Below, piece after piece: positions 33,690-42,720 of a DNA stretch of 64,000 nt (its first letter is position 1; each line of letters starts with the position of its first letter). The position numbers and the translations under genes are program-made. This DNA is from Marinobacter denitrificans (GTDB lineage: Bacteria; Pseudomonadota; Gammaproteobacteria; Pseudomonadales; Oleiphilaceae): positions 62,001-126,000 of the forward strand of contig NZ_VMHN01000005.1 in assembly GCF_008795955.1 (NCBI RefSeq). Direction: 5' to 3'. The notes under the pieces are model-generated. The model was not told where the DNA came from. It saw only the letters and a program-made list of their open reading frames with translations, and ran no database searches.

Positions 33690-34943
33690 ATGCAAACTAA
33701 TAAACTCAGGTTAGCGATGAGAGCGACACTGGCGCTTGCGGTAACGGGTCTGCTGGCCCCGTCTGTTCATGCGCAATCTGCAACTGAACTTCAGACACAA
33801 ATAAATGATTTGCAGCGTCAACTGGATGGCATGGCGGAAAGCAAGGGTTCGGAAGGTTGGATGGTGCCCGGCACCAATACCGCCGTAACAATCGGTGGTT
33901 ATGTCAAGCTGGACATGATTTACGATTTTGATCAGGACATGGGTGACAGTCTTTTCGTAGCTGGCCTCGACACGGCTAACGATGAAAGCGATCCTTCTTT
34001 TCGCGCCCATGCCCGGCAGTCACGTGTCCGCATCAAGACAACCACTCCAACCGACGCGGGCGAGGTAAAGACCACCGTTGAAGGTGACTTCTACGGTGGT
34101 GGCGGTAACGAAATCTTCTCCAACTCCAGAGGCCTGCGTATACGTCACGCCTATGGCGAATTGAACGGTCTGCTTGCGGGTCAGACTTGGAGTAACTTCA
34201 TGCAATTTACCGCATATCCGTCTACTGTTGATTTTGATGGCCCTGTAGGTGTTTCTTTTATTCGTCAGGCACAGCTGCGCTACACGATGCCTCTTGGCGG
34301 TGGCGCTAACTTCTCAGTGTCCGCTGAGAATCCGGAAACCACCGGATTTGAAGACTCTCGCGATAATGCGCCGGATCTGACTGCCAAGTACAAGTGGGCA
34401 GGCAGTGCAGGTGGCATTGAAGTTGCCGGCCTGGCACGTTCGCTGCAGACTGACTCTGCAACTGCTACGGGCGATGATAACGCCTTTGGTTATGGCGTTT
34501 TGATTGCTGGTCGGCTAAGCCTGACCGACGCCACCACGGTCATGGCAGGGGCGATCTTTGGTGACGGCGTGGGTCGTTACATCTACAGTTCCTTCAGCAA
34601 TAATGACAGCAGCGCTAGCCGCACTGGTATTGGTGAAGCATACATCGACGCCAACGGCGATCTTGAAACCATTGAGGCATACGGTGCCAACGTTGCTATC
34701 AGTCAGCAGTGGACGCCGAAGTTCTCCTCTGGTCTGTCCTATGGGCGCGTAGAGGGCGATCAGCCAGCAGATCTGTTCCCGAACTCCTTTGAAACCCTGC
34801 AAAGCGTTCACTTCAGCAACTTCTACAAAGTTGCTGACCCGGTAACGCTGGGATTGGAGCTTTCCTTCGCAGACAAAGAGTTGGCCAATGGCGAATCTGC
34901 TGATAACACTCGCCTGCAACTGGCTGCGCAGTTCGATTTTTAA
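33690..34943 (+). CDS. DcaP-like trimeric outer-membrane porin
   Basis: 417 residues: signal peptide ending in VHAQ, then a coiled-coil stretch (TELQTQINDLQRQLDGM, residues 31-47) that precedes the barrel as in Acinetobacter DcaP, then 'TAVTIGGYVKLDMIYDFDQDMGD', 'RVRIKTTTPTDAGEVKTTVEGDF' and 'GQTWSNFMQFTAYPSTVDFDGPVG', and a terminal Phe. DcaP-type porins pass small negatively charged solutes. Its probable promoter at 33243 is separated from it by the MITE-like element. Confidence 0.87.
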   Translation: MQTNKLRLAMRATLALAVTGLLAPSVHAQSATELQTQINDLQRQLDGMAESKGSEGWMVPGTNTAVTIGGYVKLDMIYDFDQDMGDSLFVAGLDTANDESDPSFRAHARQSRVRIKTTTPTDAGEVKTTVEGDFYGGGGNEIFSNSRGLRIRHAYGELNGLLAGQTWSNFMQFTAYPSTVDFDGPVGVSFIRQAQLRYTMPLGGGANFSVSAENPETTGFEDSRDNAPDLTAKYKWAGSAGGIEVAGLARSLQTDSATATGDDNAFGYGVLIAGRLSLTDATTVMAGAIFGDGVGRYIYSSFSNNDSSASRTGIGEAYIDANGDLETIEAYGANVAISQQWTPKFSSGLSYGRVEGDQPADLFPNSFETLQSVHFSNFYKVADPVTLGLELSFADKELANGESADNTRLQLAAQFDF

Positions 34944-34976
34944 TCGTTCATAGTGTTGCTTCACATAATTGGACCC

Positions 34977-35008
34977 AACGACGGGCTGAAATAGGCCCGT
35001 CGTTTCTT
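34977..35008 (+). terminator. Intrinsic terminator after the DcaP-like gene
   Basis: Stem AACGACGGGC/GCCCGTCGTT (34977-34986 and 34995-35004) with an 8-nt loop, followed by TCTT. Confidence 0.85.
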
Positions 35009-35135
35009 ATCTGCGCTCCCTCCCATGCGCTGGACGATGCCCTCCTCTTTTGTCTCTTTCTTTCACCTCTTTTTGGCGTATACCCCGCCATAGTTTCGTT
35101 GAACTCCGTACGAGTTTAGGTGTGATGGCGCCGAA

Positions 35136-35152
35136 TTCAGACTGATTTAAAG
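35136..35152 (+). promoter_or_regulatory. Direct-repeat operator TTCAGA-N5-TTAAAG for RND operon 1
   Basis: Hexamers at 11-bp periodicity, 9 nt before TAGGGT (35162-35167) as the -10, 82 bp upstream of the CzcC-like gene. Same layout as at 41371 for RND operon 2. Confidence 0.65.
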
Positions 35153-35233
35153 GTCTGTCTGTAGGGTTGTCTTGGTAGTTACGGCGAAAACGCTGATTCA
35201 TGTATCTCAGTCAAATAGCCAGGATGATATTGA

Positions 35234-36535
35234 ATGAACAAACGACTGTTGTTGTGGGTGCTGATAGTACCCGGAGTCTTGAACGTCATACCTTCGGTGG
35301 CTGCCACTGCCGGGGAGAGCGTTTCACTCAAGGAGTTCCAGCGAGCCAAGGCCAGCCAGTCTGTCTCCTTGAATGAGGCAATGGCAATGGCATTTGAGAA
35401 TAGCCCGGTGTTGGCGTTGAGACGGGCTGCAGTGTCCATGCAAGAAGCTGAGCTCGACCATGCCAGCCGCTGGGCGCCAAGCAACCCAGAGCTTGAGCTG
35501 AGTGGCCGTGATAATCCAGATAAGGCAGATCAGTCACTGAATTACGAGGTTCGGGTTACTCAGGAAGTCTGGATGGGCAATCGGGGCGATCTCGGTCAGT
35601 CGCGTGCTCAGAGCGCTCTCACTTCTCAACAGCAGGAACTCGAATACCTGAAAGTGGCCACCAAGGCGCGAGTGCGGTCAGCTTACTTCAAGATACTGCT
35701 TGCTCAGAAAGAGCTGGAAACTGCAACCCGCACCGTTGAGCTGATGCGTCGAACCAAAGAGCTGGTTGAGGTGTCCGTTGAGCGGGGTAAGCAGACTCGA
35801 ATTGAGCTCAATACCGCCGTCATTGGCTTGGCAAGAGCTAAAAATCAAAAGGCTGAAGCGGCGCAAAAGCTTAGGCAGTCAAAAATTGACCTGACGGAAG
35901 TTCTTGGAGTGTCCCCCTCCGATGCGGTTGGGGTGACGGGAGAACTCAATGTAGTTCGTGCCAACTTGCCACCAACTAATCGGCTTGTCGCGATGGCTCA
36001 GCGCCAGAGAGGGGATCTGAAGGCGGCGGCCGAGAGAATTGCTGCGAATGAGTCCAGCCTGGAACTGGCCAAGAGCCTGACGATTCCGAACCTGAAAGTA
36101 TTCGGATTCTACGAGCGGGAGGAAAGATCCAACCTTTTTGGTGCAGGTGTGTCGATGCCTCTGACCGTGTTTCATGATTATTCCGGTGAAAAAAAGAAGG
36201 CCTCGGCTCAGTTGAAAATCTCCGAGCTTGAGGCCGAGGCGCTACGTTTGGCTACTGAGCGCCAGGTCGTATCCGCTGTGGCCCAGTACGAATCCGCCGC
36301 ACGCAGATTGCGCCAGATGAACGAGTCGATTCTCGAACGTTCGGAGGAAACGCTGCAACTGATGCAGAAAGCCCTTCAGGCGGGAAAAGTCGATGCTTCC
36401 GATGTCCTGGCCGCCCAGGACAATCTTTTGTCGGTGAGGCAGGAATACGTCCAAGTGCAACACGACTATATCGACGCCGTCCGGGCATTGGAAGTGAGCA
36501 CCGGTGGTGCCCTTTCAATGTCATCCGGGTCCTGA
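35234..36535 (+). CDS. Outer-membrane efflux protein of RND system 1 (TolC/CzcC family)
   Basis: 433 residues with a signal peptide (to about VAATA) and the duplicated alpha-helical barrel of outer-membrane efflux proteins: 'SLNEAMAMAFENSPVLALRRAAV' and 'VTQEVWMGNRGDLGQSRAQSALTSQQQELEYL' in the first half, 'ALQAGKVDASDVLAAQDNLLSVRQEYVQVQHDYIDAVRALE' in the second. It forms the exit duct for the adaptor at 36583 and the pump at 37782. Substrate is presumably a divalent or monovalent heavy metal. Confidence 0.9.
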   Translation: MNKRLLLWVLIVPGVLNVIPSVAATAGESVSLKEFQRAKASQSVSLNEAMAMAFENSPVLALRRAAVSMQEAELDHASRWAPSNPELELSGRDNPDKADQSLNYEVRVTQEVWMGNRGDLGQSRAQSALTSQQQELEYLKVATKARVRSAYFKILLAQKELETATRTVELMRRTKELVEVSVERGKQTRIELNTAVIGLARAKNQKAEAAQKLRQSKIDLTEVLGVSPSDAVGVTGELNVVRANLPPTNRLVAMAQRQRGDLKAAAERIAANESSLELAKSLTIPNLKVFGFYEREERSNLFGAGVSMPLTVFHDYSGEKKKASAQLKISELEAEALRLATERQVVSAVAQYESAARRLRQMNESILERSEETLQLMQKALQAGKVDASDVLAAQDNLLSVRQEYVQVQHDYIDAVRALEVSTGGALSMSSGS

Positions 36536-36582
36536 TGAAAAAAATTAATGGTTGAACATTCTCTTACATCGAAGGTGTTTAG

Positions 36583-37767
36583 ATGATTCGAAATATGCAG
36601 ATATTGTTTGTCGCGATCAGTTTTCTGGTCTATCAGCCACTGGTGTCTGGCGCCGAAAACGCCGAAGGAGGGCAGCACCAAGAAGATGAGGCTGGGCACG
36701 CGGCTGAAGGCAGTGAGGCTCGCGAGGTTCACCTGACTCCAGAGCAGCGGGAGTTGCTCTCCGTGCAGACTGTAACGGTGCCCCGAGGTCGTGCTGATAA
36801 TATCGTTACTGCGCCAGCTGAAGTTCATTATGTTCCGGATCGCGTCGCTGAGGTAGGGCCGCTATTGCAGGGAAAGCTTACGAGACTGGCTGTTGATCTG
36901 GGGGACCAGGTTGAAAAAGGCCAGTTGTTGGCCACGTTAAACAGCGTTGAGTTGGCTCGCATTCGTTCCCGCCTGAACTCGTTGAAAGCTCGGAAAGAAG
37001 CCGCGACTGCGGAGTATCAGCGAGAAAAGCAATTGCGGAGTGAAAGCTTCACCAGCGAAGAAGAGTTCCTGGACGCCAAGGCCGCTTATCTTGAGATTAC
37101 AGCGGAGTACGATTCAATTCGTGAGCAACTGGAGGTTTTTGGCAGTGATTCGTCAGGCGCAGATAGCAGTCTTGCACAGTACGCGCTCCGTTCTCCTATC
37201 CAGGGGCGCATTGAGCGCATGGATGCCCGGTTGGGCCAAACCTTAAGCTCTTCAGATACGCCTTTTACCGTAGCTGATACCTCTGTGGTGTGGGTGATGT
37301 TGCAAGTTGCCGAAACTGACATTGGCAGGGTATCCGTCGGAGATGAAGTTCAGGTCTTCTCAAAGTCGGTTGCAGACCGCTTTCACACCGGGGAAGTGTC
37401 CTGGATCTCAAATGAGCTTGATGAGGAAACCCGCACCATTACGGTTCGCGTTGTACTCGAATCCCCCAACGGCGACCTTCGTCCAAATACCTATGCCAAA
37501 GCGAGAGTCATGACTCAATCGGCGGCATCACTGCCCCTAGTTCCACACGATGCCGTGCAAACCATCGATGACGAGTCCGTTGTATTTGTTCCGGGTAATG
37601 AAGGGGGAGCCTACAAGGCGGTTCCAGTCACTCTTGGTAAGGAGGCTAACGACTGGATAGAGATTAAGTCCGGCATCAGCGCAAACACGGAAGTGGTCTC
37701 AGTGGGCGCTTTTGATCTGATGTCGGCCATTACCGCCAGTGGCCGCAGCGCCGCTCACGGACACTAA
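36583..37767 (+). CDS. Periplasmic adaptor (membrane fusion) protein of RND system 1
   Basis: 394 residues: signal peptide to about SGAEN, a His/Glu-rich linker (GGQHQEDEAGHAAEGSEA), then lipoyl/barrel-sandwich halves around 'GPLLQGKLTRLAVDLGDQVEKGQLLATLNSVELA', an alpha hairpin, and 'RSPIQGRIERMDARLGQTLSSSDTPFTVADTSVVWVMLQV'. The family is CzcB/CusB-like. It lies 47 bp after the TolC-like gene and 14 bp before the pump gene, so one operon. Confidence 0.91.
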   Translation: MIRNMQILFVAISFLVYQPLVSGAENAEGGQHQEDEAGHAAEGSEAREVHLTPEQRELLSVQTVTVPRGRADNIVTAPAEVHYVPDRVAEVGPLLQGKLTRLAVDLGDQVEKGQLLATLNSVELARIRSRLNSLKARKEAATAEYQREKQLRSESFTSEEEFLDAKAAYLEITAEYDSIREQLEVFGSDSSGADSSLAQYALRSPIQGRIERMDARLGQTLSSSDTPFTVADTSVVWVMLQVAETDIGRVSVGDEVQVFSKSVADRFHTGEVSWISNELDEETRTITVRVVLESPNGDLRPNTYAKARVMTQSAASLPLVPHDAVQTIDDESVVFVPGNEGGAYKAVPVTLGKEANDWIEIKSGISANTEVVSVGAFDLMSAITASGRSAAHGH

Positions 37768-37781
37768 TACTCGGGGGGAGC

Positions 37782-40700
37782 ATGATCAACGCAATTGTGA
37801 ATTATGCGCTGAACAATCGTCTGATGACGCTTGTCTTTGCTATCGCCGTGATCGTTGCCGGCGTATTTTCATTTCAAAAACTGCCGGTGGATGCGTTTCC
37901 GGACGCGACACCGACCATGGTTCAGGTATTCACTACCAGTCCTGGATTGTCGCCGGTTGATATCGAAACGCTGATTTCCTATCCCGTTGAGATCAGCATG
38001 TATGGTATTCCCAAGTTAGAAAAAGTGCAGAGCACGTCGATTTTCGGACTTTCGCGGGTGACCATCTATTTCGAAGATGGCACCGATATCTACTTCGCCA
38101 GGCGGCTGGTAAACGAACGGCTATCCGAGGCCAAGCGCCAGATTCCCAAAGGGATGGGGGAACCCGAACTCGGGCCCATCGCAAGCGGTCTTGGGCGCAT
38201 CCTGATGTATTCCCTGGAAGCTGAGGATAAAGATCAATACAGCCTGCAGGAAATTCGCACGATTCAGGACTGGATTGTCAAACCCCAGCTCAGGACCGTG
38301 CCGGGCGTAACCGGTGTGCTTTCTATCGGCGGCGAGGTAAAGCAGTACCAGGTCAATATTGATGCGCAGAAGCTTCAGGCAAGGAACCTGACGGTGTCTG
38401 ATGTTCGCGGTGCCCTCACCCAGAATAATCGTAACGTTGGCGCCTCATTCATTACTCGAGGAGGTGAAGAGTACATTGTCCGTGGTTACGGCTGGGTCAA
38501 CTCCGGTACCGCAGGCATCAAAGATATCCGGAACATCATTGTGTCCAAGAGTGAGGGAGAATCTCCTATTTACGTCAAGGATGTGGCGGAGGTTGGCCTT
38601 GGACCGGCAATTCGCCGTGGCGCAGAGGTGTCCTCAGGTGAGGAGTCCGTGGGCGGCTACGTGATGAAATTGATTGGTACCAACACCAGTCAGGTTCTAG
38701 AGGATGTCAACTCAAAAATCGATGATCTGAACAAGTCACTTCCTGAAGGGCTGAAAATAGAAGCGTATTACTCTCAGGCAGACTTGGTGGGCAAGGCTAT
38801 AGGCACTGTCGAGAAAGCGCTGCTTGAAGGCTCGGTTCTGGTGCTGGTTTTTCTCTATCTGTTCCTGGGTAATATTCGTTCCACACTGATCGTGGTGGCG
38901 ACGTTGCCGTTGTCTGTACTCTTTGCGTTCATTGCTATGCGCATGTCGGGCCTGTCGGCCAACCTGATGAGTCTGGGGGGGCTGGCTATTGGCATCGGCA
39001 TGATGGTGGACGGCGCTGTCGTGATGATAGAGAACATCTTCCGACACCTTGAGGAGCGATCCGATGAAAAGATCAGCGTTCTGAGGCTTGTAGGTGAGTC
39101 AGCCCGGGAAGTGGCTCGTCCGATCGTGTTTGCGATTGGCATTATTATCATCGTTTTTCTTCCGTTGTTTACGCTACAGGGCGTTGAGGGCAAGCTGTTT
39201 TCGCCCATGGCCTACACCATCAGCTTTGCGTTGATCGGTGCGCTGTTACTCGCGTTGACGTTGGTGCCTGTTCTGGCCTCCCTGACATTCAAGATGGGCG
39301 GGCGTCACAAAGAGCCGAAGCTGGTTCTGTTCCTGAACCGGCTATACAAGCCGGTAGTGAATACTGTCGTCAAAGCCCCTAAGATTGTGATGGGCGTTGC
39401 CGTCATTGCTTTTGCCGGCAGTCTTCTGCTGTTTCCCTATCTCGGGAGCGAATTCGTGCCCACGCTCAGGGAAGGCACGTTCCAGATTCGCTCGACACTG
39501 CCTCCTGGAGCCAGTCTTGAATCCGCCATCAAATATGGCAAACGGATTCAGTCCGTTGTAGACGAATTTCCAGAAGTCACCGGCACCTATGCCAGGATCG
39601 GTCGTGCCGAGGTCGGTGGTGATCCTGAACCTGTGAACGTTGTCGCGACGCTTGTCAATCTGAAGCCCCTGGATCAGTGGCGAGAGGACGTGAGCTACGA
39701 GGATCTCCAAAGCAGGATTGCCGATGCTTTGGATGATCGGGTTCCTGGGCTTGCCAACAATCTGTCCCAACCGATTCAGCTCAGAACCGACGAACTCCTG
39801 TCAGGCGTTCAGGCGCAACTGGTTGCCAGCATTTTCGGCGACGACCTGGACGAGTTGGGCCGGATCGGCAGGGAAGTGGCGGCACTGGCGCAAGAGGTGC
39901 CGGGTGCAACGGACGTCCGCGCTCAGCAGAGTGCGGGTAAAAAACAGATCGTGATTCGCCCCGACCGTGAAGTACTGGCGCAGTTCGGCATCAGCGTCGA
40001 TAACCTGATGAGTACGGTTGAAACCGGTATAGGTGGTAAAGGCGCCGGGCTGGTCTTCGACGGTGTCCGTCGATTTGAGATTTTCGCCCGGCTGCAAGAG
40101 TCCTATCGCGGGTCCATCGATGAAATCAGAAAGCTTCCCCTCAGGGGCAACAGTGGCGAGCTTATCCCGCTTGCACGGGTGGCCGATGTTGAAATGTACG
40201 CAGGCCCCAAGAAAATTTCACGCTCCAATGCCAGTCGCCGTCAGTACGTGCAGATGAACGTGCGTGGTCGCGATATGGGCGGTGTTGTTCAGGATTTGCG
40301 CAAGCGGATCGAGGAGCAAGTGGATATGCCGCCGGGGTATTTCGTGGAGTTCGGCGGTCAGTTTGAGAACCAAGAAAGGGCCATGGCGCGGCTAGCGATC
40401 GTTGTGCCCATTACCCTGGCGCTTATTTTCCTGCTTCTCTTTTCTGCATTCAGTAGTCTTCGCTATGCGGCGCTGATCTTCATGAATGTGCCCTTTGCGG
40501 TTACTGGTGGCATTGTCGCGTTGTTTGTGACGGGGCTTTACCTCTCCGTGCCCGCTGCTGTGGGGTTCATTGCGGTGTTTGGCGTAGCCGTACTGAACGG
40601 TGTGGTAATGGTGAGCTACATCAATCAGTTGCGGGACGAAGGCTACGAAGTCACTGAAGCAGTCAAGCTGGGCGCTCAACGTCGTTTGCGGCCGGTTCTG

Positions 40701-40889
40701 ATGACAGCCTCTGTGGCTATTCTGGGGCTGATTCCCCTGCTGCTGGCCGATGGCATTGGCTCTAATGTCCAACGGCCACTGGCAACGGTTGTGGTTGGCG
40801 GTCTGATCACGTCAACGCTGCTGACGTTGGTAGTGTTGCCCAGCGTGTATCAATGGTTTGCATCCGAACGTCGTGACGTTGAAGTCTGA
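37782..40889 (+). CDS. Heavy-metal RND efflux pump 1 (CzcA/CusA family)
   Basis: 1035-residue inner-membrane proton-driven pump with twelve TM segments and two large periplasmic loops. Family marks include 'KLPVDAFPDATPTMVQVFTTSPGLSPVDIETLISYPVE', 'TDIYFARRLVNERL', TM4 'GLAIGIGMMVDGAVVMIEN' with the proton-relay Asp and Glu, and 'FGVAVLNGVVMVSYINQLR'. The TM4 motif does not begin with the DFG of classic Zn/Co/Cd CzcA proteins, so the cation is uncertain. A PII-like gene follows 17 bp downstream. Confidence 0.93.
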   Translation: MINAIVNYALNNRLMTLVFAIAVIVAGVFSFQKLPVDAFPDATPTMVQVFTTSPGLSPVDIETLISYPVEISMYGIPKLEKVQSTSIFGLSRVTIYFEDGTDIYFARRLVNERLSEAKRQIPKGMGEPELGPIASGLGRILMYSLEAEDKDQYSLQEIRTIQDWIVKPQLRTVPGVTGVLSIGGEVKQYQVNIDAQKLQARNLTVSDVRGALTQNNRNVGASFITRGGEEYIVRGYGWVNSGTAGIKDIRNIIVSKSEGESPIYVKDVAEVGLGPAIRRGAEVSSGEESVGGYVMKLIGTNTSQVLEDVNSKIDDLNKSLPEGLKIEAYYSQADLVGKAIGTVEKALLEGSVLVLVFLYLFLGNIRSTLIVVATLPLSVLFAFIAMRMSGLSANLMSLGGLAIGIGMMVDGAVVMIENIFRHLEERSDEKISVLRLVGESAREVARPIVFAIGIIIIVFLPLFTLQGVEGKLFSPMAYTISFALIGALLLALTLVPVLASLTFKMGGRHKEPKLVLFLNRLYKPVVNTVVKAPKIVMGVAVIAFAGSLLLFPYLGSEFVPTLREGTFQIRSTLPPGASLESAIKYGKRIQSVVDEFPEVTGTYARIGRAEVGGDPEPVNVVATLVNLKPLDQWREDVSYEDLQSRIADALDDRVPGLANNLSQPIQLRTDELLSGVQAQLVASIFGDDLDELGRIGREVAALAQEVPGATDVRAQQSAGKKQIVIRPDREVLAQFGISVDNLMSTVETGIGGKGAGLVFDGVRRFEIFARLQESYRGSIDEIRKLPLRGNSGELIPLARVADVEMYAGPKKISRSNASRRQYVQMNVRGRDMGGVVQDLRKRIEEQVDMPPGYFVEFGGQFENQERAMARLAIVVPITLALIFLLLFSAFSSLRYAALIFMNVPFAVTGGIVALFVTGLYLSVPAAVGFIAVFGVAVLNGVVMVSYINQLRDEGYEVTEAVKLGAQRRLRPVLMTASVAILGLIPLLLADGIGSNVQRPLATVVVGGLITSTLLTLVVLPSVYQWFASERRDVEV

Positions 40890-40906
40890 TAGTCAGGAGG
40901 CGGTTT

Positions 40907-41251
40907 ATGTATGAAATAAAAGCGTATGTCAGAGAAGTGATGGCAGAGCATGTGGTTGATGCTCTGGCCAAAGTTAAGGGGGTGGCAAGCATTGCTGTCG
41001 TGTCTCTCAACGAATTTGGTCATCTGGTTGGCGATGAATCGCCTCTGGAGAAAGTGCAGATGGTCAAGCTGGAAGTAGATGTAGCGACCGATGCTGTTGC
41101 CGATGAAGTTGTGGACATCATTGTGCGAACGAGCAGGACCCGGGATGGACACCCGGGGGACGGCAAGGTACTGGTATCCCGACTGGTTCAGGCCGTTCGT
41201 ATTGAAGACGGGGCGACCGACGAAAGCGCACTCCAACCCACTTCAATCTAG
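40907..41251 (+). CDS. PII-like signalling protein linked to RND metal efflux (PII-NG type)
   Basis: 114 residues beginning 'MYEIKAYVREVMAEHVVDALAKVKGVASIAVVSLNEFGH' with the beta-alpha-beta ferredoxin-like PII/CutA fold and the B-loop region 'TSRTRDGHPGDGKVLVSRLVQAVRI', close to 'GxxGDGKIFV' of classical PII. The T-loop lacks the GlnB uridylylation Tyr. It is the last gene of RND operon 1. A 'new group' of PII proteins linked to RND metal pumps has been noted in the literature; their ligand is unclear. I infer a sensory or regulatory role in efflux. Confidence 0.82.
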   Translation: MYEIKAYVREVMAEHVVDALAKVKGVASIAVVSLNEFGHLVGDESPLEKVQMVKLEVDVATDAVADEVVDIIVRTSRTRDGHPGDGKVLVSRLVQAVRIEDGATDESALQPTSI

Positions 41252-41370
41252 CCCCTTCCTGAAATGAGACGGTGGCATCGCGGCGATTGGTCGCGAGCTG
41301 CCGTTCTTAGCCTCATTGAGAAGCGCTACAAAGAGTTTTTAGCGACTCATATCTGAACTGTTTTTCCGAA

Positions 41371-41387
41371 TTCAAACTCATTTCAAA
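41371..41387 (+). promoter_or_regulatory. Direct-repeat operator TTCAAA-N5-TTCAAA with -10 TATTAT for RND operon 2
   Basis: A perfect hexamer repeat with 11-bp periodicity, 9 nt before the consensus-like -10 TATTAT (41397-41402), 92 bp upstream of the second TolC-like gene. This is the clearest copy of the shared promoter layout. Confidence 0.75.
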
Positions 41388-41478
41388 GTTTGCACTTATT
41401 ATCTCGATCTTTTCCTGCCTCGTCATAGGCGCCTTACACCTATGATTTTTGGCTATTAATCGCTTCGGGAGAAAGTCG

Positions 41479-42696
41479 ATGAAGGCAAGCAAGCACTCGC
41501 CTCGGGCGTTGCTGTGTTCAGTACTATTGTCCATTCCTCTGTTCGGTCAAGCTGAGACTGTTAATTGGGCGAATTGGCTCACTGGCCAGATAAGCAAGCA
41601 CCCGGAGGTACTGGCAGCGACAGAGCAGGCGGCAGCGCGGAAAGAGGACGCTGAGGCAAGCGAACAACCGCTGTATAACCCGGAGTTGTCCGTAGGAGCA
41701 GACAGAACGGGCAGTGAGAATAACTTTGAGGCAGGGCTGTCACAAACGATCGATTGGTCTGATCAACAGGGCGCATTACAGGAGAAGGCAAAGCTGATCA
41801 GGCTGTCTGCGCAAGCTGGCTTGAGCGAAGCAGTTCTGACACAAACGTCTGAATCATTGTTTGCGCTTGTCGAGTGGCGCGCCACTACGCTGTTTGAGGA
41901 AATTGCTGAATCCCAACAGCAGCGCCTGGATGCTTTGCTGGACCAGGTTGAACAGCGCCAGCAGGCAGGTGATCTGGGGCGTGCCGATGCAGAGCTTCTG
42001 TTTCTAAATCTATCCCGTCAGTTGAGCGAAGTCGCCCAGGCAAAGGCCGCAGTTGATCGGGCAGAAACTCAGGTTCAAGAACGTCTGCCGGACTGGAGGC
42101 CTCAGGATGGGGGAATCCCCGAGTATATATGGCCAGCGCTGGAGTCCCAGATTGGTGAGGCTGATCTGCTGTCACACCCGTCAATTGCAGTCGCTCGAGC
42201 CGAGTGGCAGGTGCTGAAAAGTGAGGCAGAGGTTGCGAGACGCAAAGCCACAGCATCGCCGACAGTAGGGCTGAGCGGAGGGCGTGACGGCGGCGAGAAC
42301 GTGGTTGGCCTGACATTCTCGATCCCTCTGAACGTCCGTAATAACTACAGCGCTGAAATCCGGGCCGCGAATCGACGGGCTCTGGAGGCCGAAGCGCGGT
42401 TTCAGGCGCTCTACCGGAAACAACAATATGACCTGGCAGGCGCTCGCGCTTCCTGGAAGCGATACGACAAGCAACTTCGTCGATGGAAAGAACTATCCCA
42501 GGGGCGTGTACAGCGAAGTGCCGATTTGCTTGAGAAGCAGTGGCAGGTCGGCGACCTCTCCACCTCTGAGTATCTCCAGGCGTTAGGCCAGCGCGCGGAG
42601 AGCCTGAAAACCGGTATTGAACTGGAAAAGCTGGCGCAGCTGGGCCTGATTGAACTCTTGAGCCAGTCTGGCGAACTGATCACCCCCTTCCAATAA
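41479..42696 (+). CDS. Outer-membrane efflux protein of RND system 2 (TolC/CzcC family)
   Basis: 405 residues from the ATG at 41479, which has GGGAGAAAG just upstream and begins the signal peptide (RALLCSVLLSIPLFGQAE). It has the CzcC-type helices 'HPEVLAATEQAAARKEDAEASEQPLYNPELSVGADRTGSENNFEAGLSQTIDWSDQ' and 'VVGLTFSIPLNVRNNYSAEIRAANRRALEAEARF', and lacks some of the second-repeat features of system 1's protein. First gene of a three-gene operon with an adaptor and a pump. Confidence 0.9.
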   Translation: MKASKHSPRALLCSVLLSIPLFGQAETVNWANWLTGQISKHPEVLAATEQAAARKEDAEASEQPLYNPELSVGADRTGSENNFEAGLSQTIDWSDQQGALQEKAKLIRLSAQAGLSEAVLTQTSESLFALVEWRATTLFEEIAESQQQRLDALLDQVEQRQQAGDLGRADAELLFLNLSRQLSEVAQAKAAVDRAETQVQERLPDWRPQDGGIPEYIWPALESQIGEADLLSHPSIAVARAEWQVLKSEAEVARRKATASPTVGLSGGRDGGENVVGLTFSIPLNVRNNYSAEIRAANRRALEAEARFQALYRKQQYDLAGARASWKRYDKQLRRWKELSQGRVQRSADLLEKQWQVGDLSTSEYLQALGQRAESLKTGIELEKLAQLGLIELLSQSGELITPFQ

Positions 42697-42720
42697 TATT
42701 CTGGAAACTGGATAGTCATC

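Noticed and set aside
41263..41317. Intrinsic terminator after the PII-like gene
   Set aside because: AATGAG/CTCATT and inner CGCG/CGCG pairs suggest some folding, but the stem is interrupted and no T-run follows, so I do not call a terminator.
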